Shown one piece after another: positions 22,938 through 31,791 of a DNA stretch of 64,000 nt; the first letter of the stretch is position 1; each line of letters begins with the position of its first letter. The notes beneath the pieces are model-generated. The model did not search any database. It was given only the letters and a program-made list of their open reading frames with translations, and was not told the origin of the DNA. The position numbers and the translations under genes are program-made. The stretch is from JAOZPE01 sp964601275 (GTDB taxonomy: Bacteria; Krumholzibacteriota; Krumholzibacteriia; JAJRXK01). The stretch lies in contig CAZRMV010000009.1 in assembly GCA_964601275.1 (NCBI GenBank), positions 1 through 64,000 on the forward strand. Direction: 5' to 3'.

Positions 22938-25900
22938 TCAGTGAGGACCACCGGCTTCACCCCGTCCCCGCCGGCGGGTCGGGAGCAGGAACAGCACGCC
23001 CGCGAGAAGGAGCAGGAACGCCGCCGCTCCCAAGAGCCAGGTCGAGAGAACGCGGCGGCGCATCCTCAGGGGAATGCCGTCGTCGCCTTCCCCCTTCAGG
23101 ACATATCCGGCCCAGTGATAGGGATGGGAGCTTCGCGGCTGTCGCAGGATGGACACCTGGGTTCTGGCCAGGGCCTCCGCCTTTCCCGCGCCCCTGGCCA
23201 GGTTCTCGTAGAAACGATCCATGAACTCCGCCGCGCCCGCGTCCACCAGGGTCCATCGGCTGGCCAGCACCGAACGCGCCCCGGCGGCAAAGAGGGCCCG
23301 GGTGAACCCCTCCAGGCCGAAGCCCGCGTTCTCGCTCTCCCGTGCGTTCTCGCAGGCGGAGAGGGTGACCAGATCACTGCGGAAATCGAGGCGAACGAGG
23401 TCGGCGATCTCCAACCTCCAGGTCCGCTCCGCCGTCTGCCGCAGGTAGAGGCCGGAGCGCCAGGGGAGATGGTCGTCGAAGGAGCCGTGGGCGATGAAGT
23501 GCAACACCCGGCTGCGGCCCAGGAACTGCTCTCCCGGCAATCCGGAGGAGTCGTCGTCCCGCGGGGGATCGACCATCGCCACCGCCGCGAACCGGCGGCG
23601 CAGGGCATCGGACTCGCGTTCCGCGTTGCGAAGGGGCCACAGGTGGGGAGCGCCATCCGGCCGTGACGAGTCCGCCGTCGCCTGCGCCGCGTACTCGCCC
23701 CTCCAGATCACCAGGTCCCATCGCGGTTGCCACGGGCTTCTCTTCGGCGCCACCCGCCGGCGACAGGAGAGGAGCAAGGGAAGCCCGGCCGTTGCGCTCA
23801 GGGGGTGGCTCTCCACCAGGTAGGTGGAATCCTCCGGCCGGGAGGGGTCGGCCAGGGCGGCGAACGGAAGGTTCCGGAGGAAACCATCGGTGGACACGAT
23901 CCAGTTTCCGTCGGCTGGGTCCAGGGATGCCACGGGCCCCAAAAGCCACGCGGAGAGTCCGCGCAGAACCTGGCGGAGCGCGTCCAGGTCGTGCGGTGCC
24001 GTGCCGGGAGCGCCCATGAGCCCCACCGCCAGATCGACGTGCCGGCGCAGAGCGGAGGCCGAGCCGGGAAGACGGTGCAGCGAACTCCGTCCGGGTGAGA
24101 GGACGAAGAGATAGACCTCCTCGGAGGCGTCCTCGACTCCCCCGGGGGGAACGAGGTAATCCAGGACCAGGGCGTTGTGCGCCAGGAACTCGCGCCGGGC
24201 CCCGGGCAGGGTGAGGGTGGGACCGCGTCCTCCCGCTTCCAGGCGGGGATCCCTCCGGAGGATCCGAGCGCGGACCACCTCGTGTTGGCTCACCGCTTCG
24301 GAGAGGGCCACCCGGAGCGAGTCGAGCTCCTCCACGCCGGCGCGCGGCGCCCTCAGGGCCCCGAGGAGCCCATCGATCCTCCGTCTCAAGTCCCGCTCCC
24401 GGTCCAGGAGGCTGTCGGGAGCGTCCACCGGGATCCCGCGCCCTTCTTCCTGGACGTACTCGAGCAGGCGATGGGACTTGTAGTCCTGGATCCGGGCGAA
24501 AGCTTCATTCAGCCCGATGCCGCGGGCCTCTTCGTCCGTGGAGGCCACCAGGGAATCGGCGCCCGCGTCCCGCAGGAGCGAACCGAGCAGCGCGGCGAGG
24601 GCTCGGTACCTGAGGGAACGGGCGACGGATGACTCGCGCGGGCTGCTCGCGCGTTCGGGGGCGGGGACGGTCCGCAGCGCCCGTTCGGCCTCTTCCCGCG
24701 CCCTCCGGCTGCTTCCCATCCGCAGGAGGAGTTCGGCGCGCAGGGTCTGGCAGGACGCGCGTTGCAGATCGTCGAAGAAGCGGACGGAGAGGCTTTCCGC
24801 CTGCGCGATGAGAAGGAAGGCCTCGTCCCGGTGGCCGGTGGATCCGAAGGCCAGCCGGGCTCTCCGCAACAGGCCGGGAATCCTCTGCCAGGCCTGTCCC
24901 ATGCGCCTTCGCTGCCGATCGGCCTCCTCCCATTGGCGCAGGGCCGGTTCGGTGAGGCCCGACCGTTCGAGGTTCCAGGCCAGCGCCTCCCGCGCGTCCA
25001 CCGCGGTCGAGCGGTTGCCGTTGCGCTCGGCGCGGCGCAGCACTTCCTCGAGTCGTTCCCGCGCCGCATCGAACTCCCCCGCGCGGGTGAGGATCCGGCC
25101 CAGGTTGATCCGGGCCGGCAGGTCGTCGAAATCCCCGGGGTGGGAGGAAGCCTGGGCGATGCATCGTTCATAGAGGATCCTCGCCTCCTGGTCCCGGCCC
25201 ATCTCCTCGGTGAGGAGCGCGAGGTTGTTGAGGACGCCGAGTTCGCGGGAACGGTCGTGGCGGTCCCGGTAGATCCGCAGGAGTTCCCGGTAGACCGCCG
25301 CCGCCTGGTCGAGTCGCCCGGTCCGGGAGTAGAGGATGGCCAGGTTGTTCCGGGCCAGGTCCGGCAGGCCGCCCAGTTCCCGTGCGCGCGCGAGATCCAG
25401 GGCTTCCCGGTAGAAGTCCTCCGCCGCGTCCGGCCGTTCGACCGATTGCTCCAGCATTCCCAGGTTGTTGAGGGTGTGGAAGAGTCCAGCGGCTTCGTCC
25501 AGCTCGGTGAAGAGCTTCCGCGCGTGCCGCAGACTGCGATCGGCCGCCGCCGGCTCGACCAGGTTGAGCAGGGTCCATCCCCTCTGGAGTTCGCACCAGG
25601 CCAGGGTGAGGGAATCGCCTCCATCGGACAGAAGTTCCACCACGCGGTCGAGTTCGTCGCGGGCCTCGGCGAAGCGCTGTTGGTTCTCCAGCGCCCGGGC
25701 CAGGTAGTTGCGCAGGACGGCTTCCATGCGGCGATCTTCCAGCTCGACCGCCAGGGTGATCGCCTCGCGCAACTGGCCCTGGGCGGCGGTCGCCTCCTCC
25801 CGGGCCAGGTGCAGGCGGGCGAGGAACCAGCGGGCGCGGAGCGCGTTTTCCCGCCACCCGGCGTCCCGGGCCCGGCGCAGGAGTTCCTCGATCCCGGGCC

Positions 25901-26549
25901 GGGCGGCGTCCGCGCCCTCGCGTCGGGCCTGCACCACCGCCTCCAGGAGCCCCACTTCCCAGTCCAGCAATCCAGACTGCGCCGGCGGGAAGGCCGGCGA
26001 CCGCAGGACTTGGCGGGCCAGGTGGAGGAAGCGCTGCGCGGCGGCTGGATCGCCCCGGGGCGTTCCCAGTTCAGCGCGGGCCTCCAGGAGCTGCCAGCCC
26101 AGGCGGTCGAAGGTGCGTATCGGCGGGCGGCTTTCTTCGGCCAGCACCGAATCGAGCACCGATCTCCAATGGAGCGTCTCCGATCGGTTTCCCGCGCCGA
26201 GGGCGAGTTCCAGCCGTGCCGCCGCCCGCGCCGAGGGGGCAAGACCCCGGGTGGCCCATCGTTCCACCCTTGTTTCCGCCCGGGGGAAGCCCTCTCGCGC
26301 CGCCCACAGCCGCGCGTGCTGTACCGCCAGGTTCATGGACCCGGGGGCCGCCGCCAGGGCGTTCTCGGAGGCGCCGAGGGCCGCGGCGGGACCCTGCGCC
26401 TGGTGGATCCGCTCGATCTCGACCCAGGCGGCAAAGGTGGAGTTGGGAGCGAGCGGCCCGGTGGGGTTCGAGGCGAAGGCGGGGTCGGCGGCCCGGAGCA
26501 GGCCGAGAAGAGCCACCCCGAGATGGAGAAACCGGCCGATGGCGCGCAA
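22938..26549 (-). CDS. TPR-repeat protein with C-terminal CHAT (caspase-like) protease domain and membrane anchor
   Basis: About 1203 residues from a TTG at 26549, which has a GGAGG site 7 nt upstream and gives a signal peptide (RAIGRFLHLGVALLGLL to AFA). Residues about 230-640 contain many TPR-like repeats (LNNLGMLEQSVERPDAAEDFYREAL and similar). The CHAT domain (about 850-1160) has the catalytic His1021 in LHFIAHGS and Cys1066 in LSACENARE, and ends HPYHWAGYVLKGE. A terminal transmembrane helix (WLLGAAAFLLLLAGVLFLL) follows with a basic cytoplasmic tail, so the protease domain faces the periplasm if the signal is cleaved. CHAT proteases include Craspase-type and gasdermin-activating enzymes. 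It is divergent from an ECF sigma operon. Confidence 0.9.
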   Translation of the reverse strand: MRAIGRFLHLGVALLGLLRAADPAFASNPTGPLAPNSTFAAWVEIERIHQAQGPAAALGASENALAAAPGSMNLAVQHARLWAAREGFPRAETRVERWATRGLAPSARAAARLELALGAGNRSETLHWRSVLDSVLAEESRPPIRTFDRLGWQLLEARAELGTPRGDPAAAQRFLHLARQVLRSPAFPPAQSGLLDWEVGLLEAVVQARREGADAARPGIEELLRRARDAGWRENALRARWFLARLHLAREEATAAQGQLREAITLAVELEDRRMEAVLRNYLARALENQQRFAEARDELDRVVELLSDGGDSLTLAWCELQRGWTLLNLVEPAAADRSLRHARKLFTELDEAAGLFHTLNNLGMLEQSVERPDAAEDFYREALDLARARELGGLPDLARNNLAILYSRTGRLDQAAAVYRELLRIYRDRHDRSRELGVLNNLALLTEEMGRDQEARILYERCIAQASSHPGDFDDLPARINLGRILTRAGEFDAARERLEEVLRRAERNGNRSTAVDAREALAWNLERSGLTEPALRQWEEADRQRRRMGQAWQRIPGLLRRARLAFGSTGHRDEAFLLIAQAESLSVRFFDDLQRASCQTLRAELLLRMGSSRRAREEAERALRTVPAPERASSPRESSVARSLRYRALAALLGSLLRDAGADSLVASTDEEARGIGLNEAFARIQDYKSHRLLEYVQEEGRGIPVDAPDSLLDRERDLRRRIDGLLGALRAPRAGVEELDSLRVALSEAVSQHEVVRARILRRDPRLEAGGRGPTLTLPGARREFLAHNALVLDYLVPPGGVEDASEEVYLFVLSPGRSSLHRLPGSASALRRHVDLAVGLMGAPGTAPHDLDALRQVLRGLSAWLLGPVASLDPADGNWIVSTDGFLRNLPFAALADPSRPEDSTYLVESHPLSATAGLPLLLSCRRRVAPKRSPWQPRWDLVIWRGEYAAQATADSSRPDGAPHLWPLRNAERESDALRRRFAAVAMVDPPRDDDSSGLPGEQFLGRSRVLHFIAHGSFDDHLPWRSGLYLRQTAERTWRLEIADLVRLDFRSDLVTLSACENARESENAGFGLEGFTRALFAAGARSVLASRWTLVDAGAAEFMDRFYENLARGAGKAEALARTQVSILRQPRSSHPYHWAGYVLKGEGDDGIPLRMRRRVLSTWLLGAAAFLLLLAGVLFLLPTRRRGRGEAGGPH

Positions 26550-26709
26550 AGGAGCTTCCTCCCCCCGGAATGGGCCCGGTGGGTTACAATGGGGAAGATC
26601 GCGGAGATCACCTCGTTCCCGGAGAGTCTGCTCCCGGCCGGCCTCCACGGTCAACACCCGGCGCCCGCTGGGCCGCGCCTTTGTCATCTTCTTTGGTCTG
26701 GGTGTTGCA

Positions 26710-27345
26710 ATGACGGACGACAAGGTGTTCCGGCGTTTTCGTTCGTCCTCGGACGACGACCTGGTCGGGGTGGTGCAGGACCGCGCGCGGGGAGCGGAGG
26801 ATCGTCATGCCGCGCTCGTGACCCTCTTCGAACGTCACCATGGCCGCGTCTACGAACACTGCCGGCGCCTGCTGCAAGACTCGGGACTGGCGCGCGACGC
26901 GACCCAGGAAATCTTCCTGAAGCTCCTGGAGAAGCCGATCGTCTACCGGAAAGGCAGTCGGTTCCGTTCGTGGTTGTACATCCTGGTGCGCAACCACTGT
27001 TTCAACGTCCTGCGCCGGCGCCGATGGGAGATCCAGGGAAGCGAAGGGGAGAACTGGCTGCGGCACCTGGAGGATCCGACCGATCCGCAGAAGGAGTACC
27101 GCCGCGGTGAGCTCGCGGAACTGGTGCGCCGGATCTGCGCGGAGCGGCTCACCCCGCGCGAACAGGAGGTCATCCACCTTCGTTTCGCGTGGGGGCTGCG
27201 CCTGAAGCAGATCGACGAGTTTCTCGGACTCGAGAACGTCTCGGGTTCACGGACCCACCTGGCCACGGCCTTGCGGAAGTTGAGAACCGCCTTCCGCGAG
27301 ATGGTGGGGGAAGACGGGGCCCGCGCCCTGCTGGGAGAGGACTGA
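26710..27345 (+). CDS. ECF-family RNA polymerase sigma factor
   Basis: A 211-residue protein with both sigma domains. Region 2 is ALVTLFERHHGRVYEHCRRLL, then ARDATQEIFLKLLEKP and FRSWLYILVRNHCFNVLRRRR. Region 4 is LTPREQEVIHLRFAWGLRLKQIDEFLGL, then GSRTHLATALRKLR. It redirects RNA polymerase to a stress or envelope regulon. The start ATG at 26710 is taken because homology begins at once. The anti-sigma gene starts 5 nt after its stop, and the CHAT gene is divergent 160 bp away, so the CHAT protein may belong to its regulon. The promoter spacer holds TTACAAT at 26584-26590. Confidence 0.93.
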   Translation: MTDDKVFRRFRSSSDDDLVGVVQDRARGAEDRHAALVTLFERHHGRVYEHCRRLLQDSGLARDATQEIFLKLLEKPIVYRKGSRFRSWLYILVRNHCFNVLRRRRWEIQGSEGENWLRHLEDPTDPQKEYRRGELAELVRRICAERLTPREQEVIHLRFAWGLRLKQIDEFLGLENVSGSRTHLATALRKLRTAFREMVGEDGARALLGED

Positions 27346-27349
27346 ATCC

Positions 27350-28072
27350 ATGACCGTGCGAAGCGGGAACCATCTTCCTTGCGAACTCCTGTTGGAGTTC
27401 GTCGAGGGACGGCTGGAGCCCGGGCGTCATCCGGAAGTCGAGTCCCACCTGCAAATCTGCGGACGCTGCCGCGCCGAGCTGGCCATGGTGTGCAGCTACG
27501 TGTCCGTGCCGGAGGGCGAGCCGCTCGACGGGACGCTCTCGGCCGAGCTGATCGAGGCCTTTCGCCGGACCTTGCGCGAGCGGTCGGAGGAGGATGCCGC
27601 GTCGTCCCTCCGGCGGCCGGGAATCGGCCGTCGCATCTCCTGGCTGCATCCCTTGCGTTCCTCCCGCCGCCTGGCGGCGGGGGCGCTGGTCGCGGCCCTG
27701 GTATTGGCGGTCTGGGGGGGCTACCTGCGATGGGGAGGCCCCGGAGTTCCGGTCGAGGACTCCCGCCTGCGCGCCGGGGACGCGGCGCAGTGGAAACAGG
27801 GACTCGCGGTGGAACGCGTCGACGACGAGGTTCTCGAGTTGAGCTGGCCCCCGTGTCCCCGGGCGGGTGAATACCGGGTGCTCGTCCTGGACCGCGTTGG
27901 GAACACCCTTCTGCGCAGCGACCCGGTCCACTCTCCCTTCCGTCTCGACCTCTCCTCCCTCCGGGGGACGAAGGTCACCACTCCACTCTTCGTCACCGTG
28001 GAATGCGTGCGGCTCTCCGGGGAGACCCTGCGGAGTTCGCCCCGGATTGTGCCCCCACGGCGAGCGCGCTGA
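27350..28072 (+). CDS. Zinc-finger anti-sigma factor, membrane-anchored
   Basis: A 240-residue protein. The N-terminal ZAS-type zinc finger is HLQICGRC (His33, Cys37, Cys40), the sigma-binding anti-sigma module. One transmembrane helix spans about residues 108-126 (LAAGALVAALVLAVWGGYL). The C-terminal part is a periplasmic beta-rich domain (LELSWPPCPRAGEYRVLVLD, then FVTVECVRL), fibronectin-like and probably the sensor. It holds the adjacent ECF sigma at the membrane until a signal releases it. Translation is likely coupled to the sigma gene (4-nt gap). Confidence 0.88.
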   Translation: MTVRSGNHLPCELLLEFVEGRLEPGRHPEVESHLQICGRCRAELAMVCSYVSVPEGEPLDGTLSAELIEAFRRTLRERSEEDAASSLRRPGIGRRISWLHPLRSSRRLAAGALVAALVLAVWGGYLRWGGPGVPVEDSRLRAGDAAQWKQGLAVERVDDEVLELSWPPCPRAGEYRVLVLDRVGNTLLRSDPVHSPFRLDLSSLRGTKVTTPLFVTVECVRLSGETLRSSPRIVPPRRAR

Positions 28073-28110
28073 CGGGGGCCTCCCCCGTTGTCCACGCGGG
28101 GTTTCCCCGC
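28073..28110 (+). terminator. Two tandem perfect hairpins after the anti-sigma gene
   Basis: CGGGGG-CCT-CCCCCG (28073-28087) begins immediately after the TGA stop and is followed by TTGTCC. GCGGGG-TTT-CCCCGC (28096-28110) follows 8 nt later. Each has a 6-bp perfect stem and a 3-nt loop. There is no long T tract, so termination strength is uncertain. Confidence 0.45.
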
Positions 28111-28126
28111 CCTTCCCAAAAAGCCC

Positions 28127-28154
28127 TTGGTGGCGCCTTGCCGCGGGCTAAGAT
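28127..28154 (+). promoter_or_regulatory. Promoter for the acyl-CoA synthetase gene
   Basis: TTGGTG (28127-28132), a 16-bp spacer, then TAAGAT (28149-28154). Transcription would start near 28161 and give a leader of about 65 nt before the ATG at 28226. Confidence 0.4.
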
Positions 28155-28225
28155 GATCGAAGGCGCGCGTCGCTCCGTCGCGTGCCGATCCGCCGCACTC
28201 CACCCGCTTCCACCGGAGATCTTCC

Positions 28226-30505
28226 ATGTCCGCCGCTGTCCAGGAACTCCTCCGCCGCGTCCACGAGCAGGGCCGCGACACCCTGCTGGAACACGAGGCC
28301 TATGCCGTGCTCGAGGCCGCGGGGATTGCGACCCCGCCCCATCTCTTCGTGGCCAAGGACGAGACGCCGGATGCCGGCGCATTGGCCGCGCTTCCCGGCG
28401 GCAATGTGGTGCTGAAGGTGGTTTCGCCCCAGATCCCGCACAAGAGTGACGTGGGCGGCATCCGCATGGTGGAGAAACACCATGCAACCGTGGTGCGCGC
28501 GCTCCAGGAGATGTGGGCGAAGGTTGCCCGGCGCGCGCCGCAGGCGCAGATCCTCGGCGCGCTGGTCGTGGAGAAGGTGGAGGGCGCGCCGGATCGCCCC
28601 GGGGGCGAGTATCTCCTGAGCGCCCGCCGGGATCCGGCCCTGGGACCCTACCTGATGTTCGGATTGGGGGGATTGCTCAGCGAGTGGTACGGCCGGCTGG
28701 GCGGCGAGCAGGCCCATCGACTGATGGCTGCCAAGGGCCTGGACGCTCCGGCGGAAGTGGAGGCCCTCGAGAAGAGCGCGCTGGGGGCCATCGCCCTGCG
28801 GCCGAGCCGCCTGCACCCGCGGGCGCCGTTGGACCGAAAGGAACTGGCCTGGGCGCTGGAGAAACTGGCGAAGCTCTTCACCGGCGAGGTCGAAGTCGGA
28901 GAACCCCGGCTGCGGGAACTCGAACTGAACCCCATCGTGGCCCACGATGGGCGCCTGTTGGCGCTGGATGCACTGGCCCGCCTGGAGATCCGCTCTTCCG
29001 CGGCGCGGCCGCCGCGCCCGGTCGCGAGGGTGGCGCACCTTCTGCACCCCCGCAGTGCGGTGGTCTACGGGGCATCCACCAAGGTGATGAACGCGGGAAG
29101 GATCATCCTGGACAACCTCAAGGGCAGTGAGGGAATCACCTACGGGAAACTCTGGGCCGTCCATCCCCGAGCCGAGCGCATCGACGGGGTTCCCTGCGTG
29201 CGGAACGCCGCGTCGTTGCCCGAGACCGTCGACCTGGCGGTGATCGCCATTCCCGCTCCGGCCGTCCCCGATGTCGTGGAGGAGATCGCCGAGACCGGCA
29301 AGGCCCGCAGCATCATCCTCATCCCCGGGGGCTTCGCCGAGACGGGCCAGGGGGACCTGGCGCGGCGTATCCAGGAAAGCCTGGCCGTCTCACGGGAGCG
29401 CGAAGACCGGGGCCCGGTGATGGTCGGGGGCAACTGCCTCGGCATCGTCGCCAAGGGCGAGTACAACACCTTCTTCCTTCCCACCTACAAGCTTCCCTTC
29501 CACGAGGCGCCGGGGGACAACCTGGTGGTGATCAGCCAGTCGGGCGCCTACCTGGTGAGCTTCACCTCCAACCTCGACGGCATCATCTTTCCGCGGGTGT
29601 CGGTTTCGTATGGAAACGAAATGGACCTGACCGCCCCGGACCTCTTCGAGTACTACCTGCGGCACGAGGACGAGGTGGAGGTCTTCGCCTTCTACATCGA
29701 GGGATTCCAACCGGGCGAGGGAGAACGTTTCCTCGATCTCGTCCGGCGCGCCCGCGCCGGCGGGAAATCGGTGGTGGTCTACAAGGCGGGGATGACCGAG
29801 AGAGGAGCCAAGGCCGCGGCCAGCCACACCGCCAGCATCGCGGGAGACTACGCGGTCGCAAAGGCGATGATGTCTGAGGCTGGGGCGATCGTCTGTTCCA
29901 CCCTGAACCAGTTCGAGGACTACACCAAGGTCCTGACCATGCTCTCGGGCAAGCGGGCGAAGGGAGAACGGGTCGGGGTGATCACCAACGCGGGCTTCGA
30001 GGCGGGCGCGGTCAGCGACCACCTGTACCACCTGCGCTTGAGCGAGTTCTCCTCCCGGACGCGGTCGAGACTCGCCGACGTTTTGCCCGAGATCGCGTAC
30101 GCGGGCAATCCGGTGGACGCGACCCCGATGGCCACCACCCGGGACTTCGTGGCCGCGGTGCGGGTGATCGCCGAAGAACCCGAGGTGGACGCCCTGATCG
30201 TGTCGGCGGTCCCGGCCACTCCCGCCCTGGACGTGCTCGCCCCGGATCTCAGTGGGCAGCACGACGAGAACATCTTCTCCCTGCACTCCTTGCCTGGGGA
30301 GTTGATCCGGCTCAGCCGGGAGGTGGACAAGCCCATGGTCTTCGTGATCGATTCGGGGCGTCTGTACGATCCGAGCGTGCTGATGCTCGAACGCGCGGGG
30401 CTGCCGGTCTACCGCAAGATCGACCGGGCGAGCCGGGCCCTCTCCGCGGCCATCGACGACTGGCGGGGCGGCCGCGCCCCGGACGGCGGGACCCCGCGCG
30501 CCTAG
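28226..30505 (+). CDS. ADP-forming (NDP-forming) acyl-CoA synthetase, beta-alpha fusion
   Basis: A 759-residue enzyme that interconverts acetyl- or acyl-CoA plus ADP and Pi with acid, CoA and ATP. Residues about 1-235 are an ATP-grasp domain (VVLKVVSPQIPHKSDVGG is its characteristic segment). The CoA-binding Rossmann domain spans about 265-390 (VVYGASTKVMNAG, LAVIAIPAPAVPDVVEE). The ligase domain follows with the phospho-histidine motif SHTASIAGD (His533). The usual fused enzyme is alpha-beta; here the ATP-grasp comes first. Family members conserve energy in fermenting anaerobes or degrade branched acids. It converges with the CHAT-like gene through a CTAG stop overlap. Confidence 0.93.
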   Translation: MSAAVQELLRRVHEQGRDTLLEHEAYAVLEAAGIATPPHLFVAKDETPDAGALAALPGGNVVLKVVSPQIPHKSDVGGIRMVEKHHATVVRALQEMWAKVARRAPQAQILGALVVEKVEGAPDRPGGEYLLSARRDPALGPYLMFGLGGLLSEWYGRLGGEQAHRLMAAKGLDAPAEVEALEKSALGAIALRPSRLHPRAPLDRKELAWALEKLAKLFTGEVEVGEPRLRELELNPIVAHDGRLLALDALARLEIRSSAARPPRPVARVAHLLHPRSAVVYGASTKVMNAGRIILDNLKGSEGITYGKLWAVHPRAERIDGVPCVRNAASLPETVDLAVIAIPAPAVPDVVEEIAETGKARSIILIPGGFAETGQGDLARRIQESLAVSREREDRGPVMVGGNCLGIVAKGEYNTFFLPTYKLPFHEAPGDNLVVISQSGAYLVSFTSNLDGIIFPRVSVSYGNEMDLTAPDLFEYYLRHEDEVEVFAFYIEGFQPGEGERFLDLVRRARAGGKSVVVYKAGMTERGAKAAASHTASIAGDYAVAKAMMSEAGAIVCSTLNQFEDYTKVLTMLSGKRAKGERVGVITNAGFEAGAVSDHLYHLRLSEFSSRTRSRLADVLPEIAYAGNPVDATPMATTRDFVAAVRVIAEEPEVDALIVSAVPATPALDVLAPDLSGQHDENIFSLHSLPGELIRLSREVDKPMVFVIDSGRLYDPSVLMLERAGLPVYRKIDRASRALSAAIDDWRGGRAPDGGTPRA

Positions 30506-31689
30506 GGCTTCTTCCGGTGGAAGAGGCGCTGGAGGAGTCCCGGGGCCTGCAGGGCGACCGGGCCGCCGGTCTCTCCGGCGGCGATCCACCCTGCCCAGGT
30601 CGAGGGATTGCCGCGATGCCGGCTCTTGAGGATGCGCCGGGCGCGGGCGAGGGCGTCCGCCGCCGAGGGGGCGTCCCGCAGCGCCTCGATCCACAGCGCC
30701 GCTCCCTCGGCCAGCGGGGAGGCGGCCCGGGGCCAGAGATCGGCGACCACCGGTCGCCTCGAGCGACAGAGCCGGGTGATCTGCTCCAGGGTCCGGGTGC
30801 GCCCCACCGAACTCGGCGGCCGGTTGTGGGCGCGATCCTCGTGGGGAGGACGCACCCACCAGATGAGGAAGGGACCGGGCGGCAGGGCGGCGAAGAGGGA
30901 CGCGGCCTCGGCGGGACGCGCGCGCACCATCACGATGGCATAGGGATGTTCCCGGCAGACGGCCCGCACGGTCGACGGGTCGATCTGCGGGCGGGGGAGC
31001 GTGTCCAGGGTGCGCAGGAGCGGGCGGAGCGTCCAGAGCAGGGTGTCGGGATCGTCCTGGGCCGGGGTGAGACCGGGAGTGTAGGGACAGACCGCCAGCA
31101 GGCCGCACGGTGGGTGATCCTTCCGCGGCGCCTCCAAACGCCCCTCGTCGCGATCCCCGGCCTTGGGGCCGGGCAGATAGCGCAGCACCACATCATCGAC
31201 CAGGCGCTTCCCGCCGCTCTGCCAAGGGGCCGGCAAGGCTCCGAGGGGCGCCGCCTCGAGGGGGCGGACGACCCACCGGGAGGAGCCTTCCAACCAGGGA
31301 GCGAGCCCTCCCAGGAGCTCTCTCCCGAGCGCGGAGGCCATCGAATCCACCCGGGCGAGCCGTCCGGGAGCGATGGTGCCGGGCACGAGGGCCATCTCCG
31401 CCAGCTCCCGGCGGAAGACCTCCAGGCGGTCGGCGCCGTCGGCGGGTAGCGAGGCCCGATGGACTCCTTCGTCGCTGCGAAGGAGGACCTGCCGGGCCGG
31501 GAAATCGAAATCCAGGAAGAGTTCTCCGGAGCGGACATCCACCGCGGATGCCAAACGGGACGACAGGCCGAGCGCCGCGGCCAGGACGGCGGCGCACAGC
31601 AGGAAGGAAACCCCGGCTTGAGGGAAGACCGCCGAGCGGTCCGGGCCGGAGACCCTTCGACCCGTCGCTCCCGTCCGCGCTGTCTCCAT
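30502..31689 (-). CDS. Degenerate CHAT-like secreted or membrane-anchored protein
   Basis: A 395-residue protein with an N-terminal hydrophobic segment (FLLCAAVLAAALGLSS). The C-terminal third follows the CHAT fold's last part: VVADLWPRAASPLAEGAALWIEALRDAPSAADALARAR, ending GNPSTWAGWIAAGETGG. This compares with the typical RSVIASLWPV...F...L and HPYYWAGFVL of CHAT proteases. At the positions where HxxAHG and LSACE should stand, the sequence has AIVMVRARP and QITRLCRSR, so the catalytic dyad is not evident. It may be a non-catalytic partner or decoy of the TPR-CHAT protein at 22938-26549. The CHAT relationship is my inference from the C-terminal pattern. Confidence 0.6.
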   Translation of the reverse strand: METARTGATGRRVSGPDRSAVFPQAGVSFLLCAAVLAAALGLSSRLASAVDVRSGELFLDFDFPARQVLLRSDEGVHRASLPADGADRLEVFRRELAEMALVPGTIAPGRLARVDSMASALGRELLGGLAPWLEGSSRWVVRPLEAAPLGALPAPWQSGGKRLVDDVVLRYLPGPKAGDRDEGRLEAPRKDHPPCGLLAVCPYTPGLTPAQDDPDTLLWTLRPLLRTLDTLPRPQIDPSTVRAVCREHPYAIVMVRARPAEAASLFAALPPGPFLIWWVRPPHEDRAHNRPPSSVGRTRTLEQITRLCRSRRPVVADLWPRAASPLAEGAALWIEALRDAPSAADALARARRILKSRHRGNPSTWAGWIAAGETGGPVALQAPGLLQRLFHRKKP

Positions 31690-31718
31690 GCCGTTCCCAC
31701 CTCTTCACGCGGGTGCGA

Positions 31719-31760
31719 TTGACCCCGCCACCGCCTCGGATTAGGCTGTCAGTCAGCCTA
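31719..31760 (+). promoter_or_regulatory. Possible promoter with inverted repeat
   Basis: TTGACC (31719-31724), a 17-bp spacer and TAGGCT (31742-31747). The -10 lies inside a perfect 7-bp inverted repeat, TAGGCTG-TCAGT-CAGCCTA (31742-31748, 31754-31760), which could be an operator. It precedes the secreted protein starting at 31792. Confidence 0.35.
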
Positions 31761-31791
31761 GAAACCCCCGGGCCCGCTTCCCAGGAAAAAA

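Noticed and set aside
20402..22960. A roughly 850-residue minus-strand open frame opposite the secreted OB-fold protein
   Set aside because: It is antisense to a protein with a signal peptide and CTD motifs. High-GC sequence often leaves the opposite strand open.
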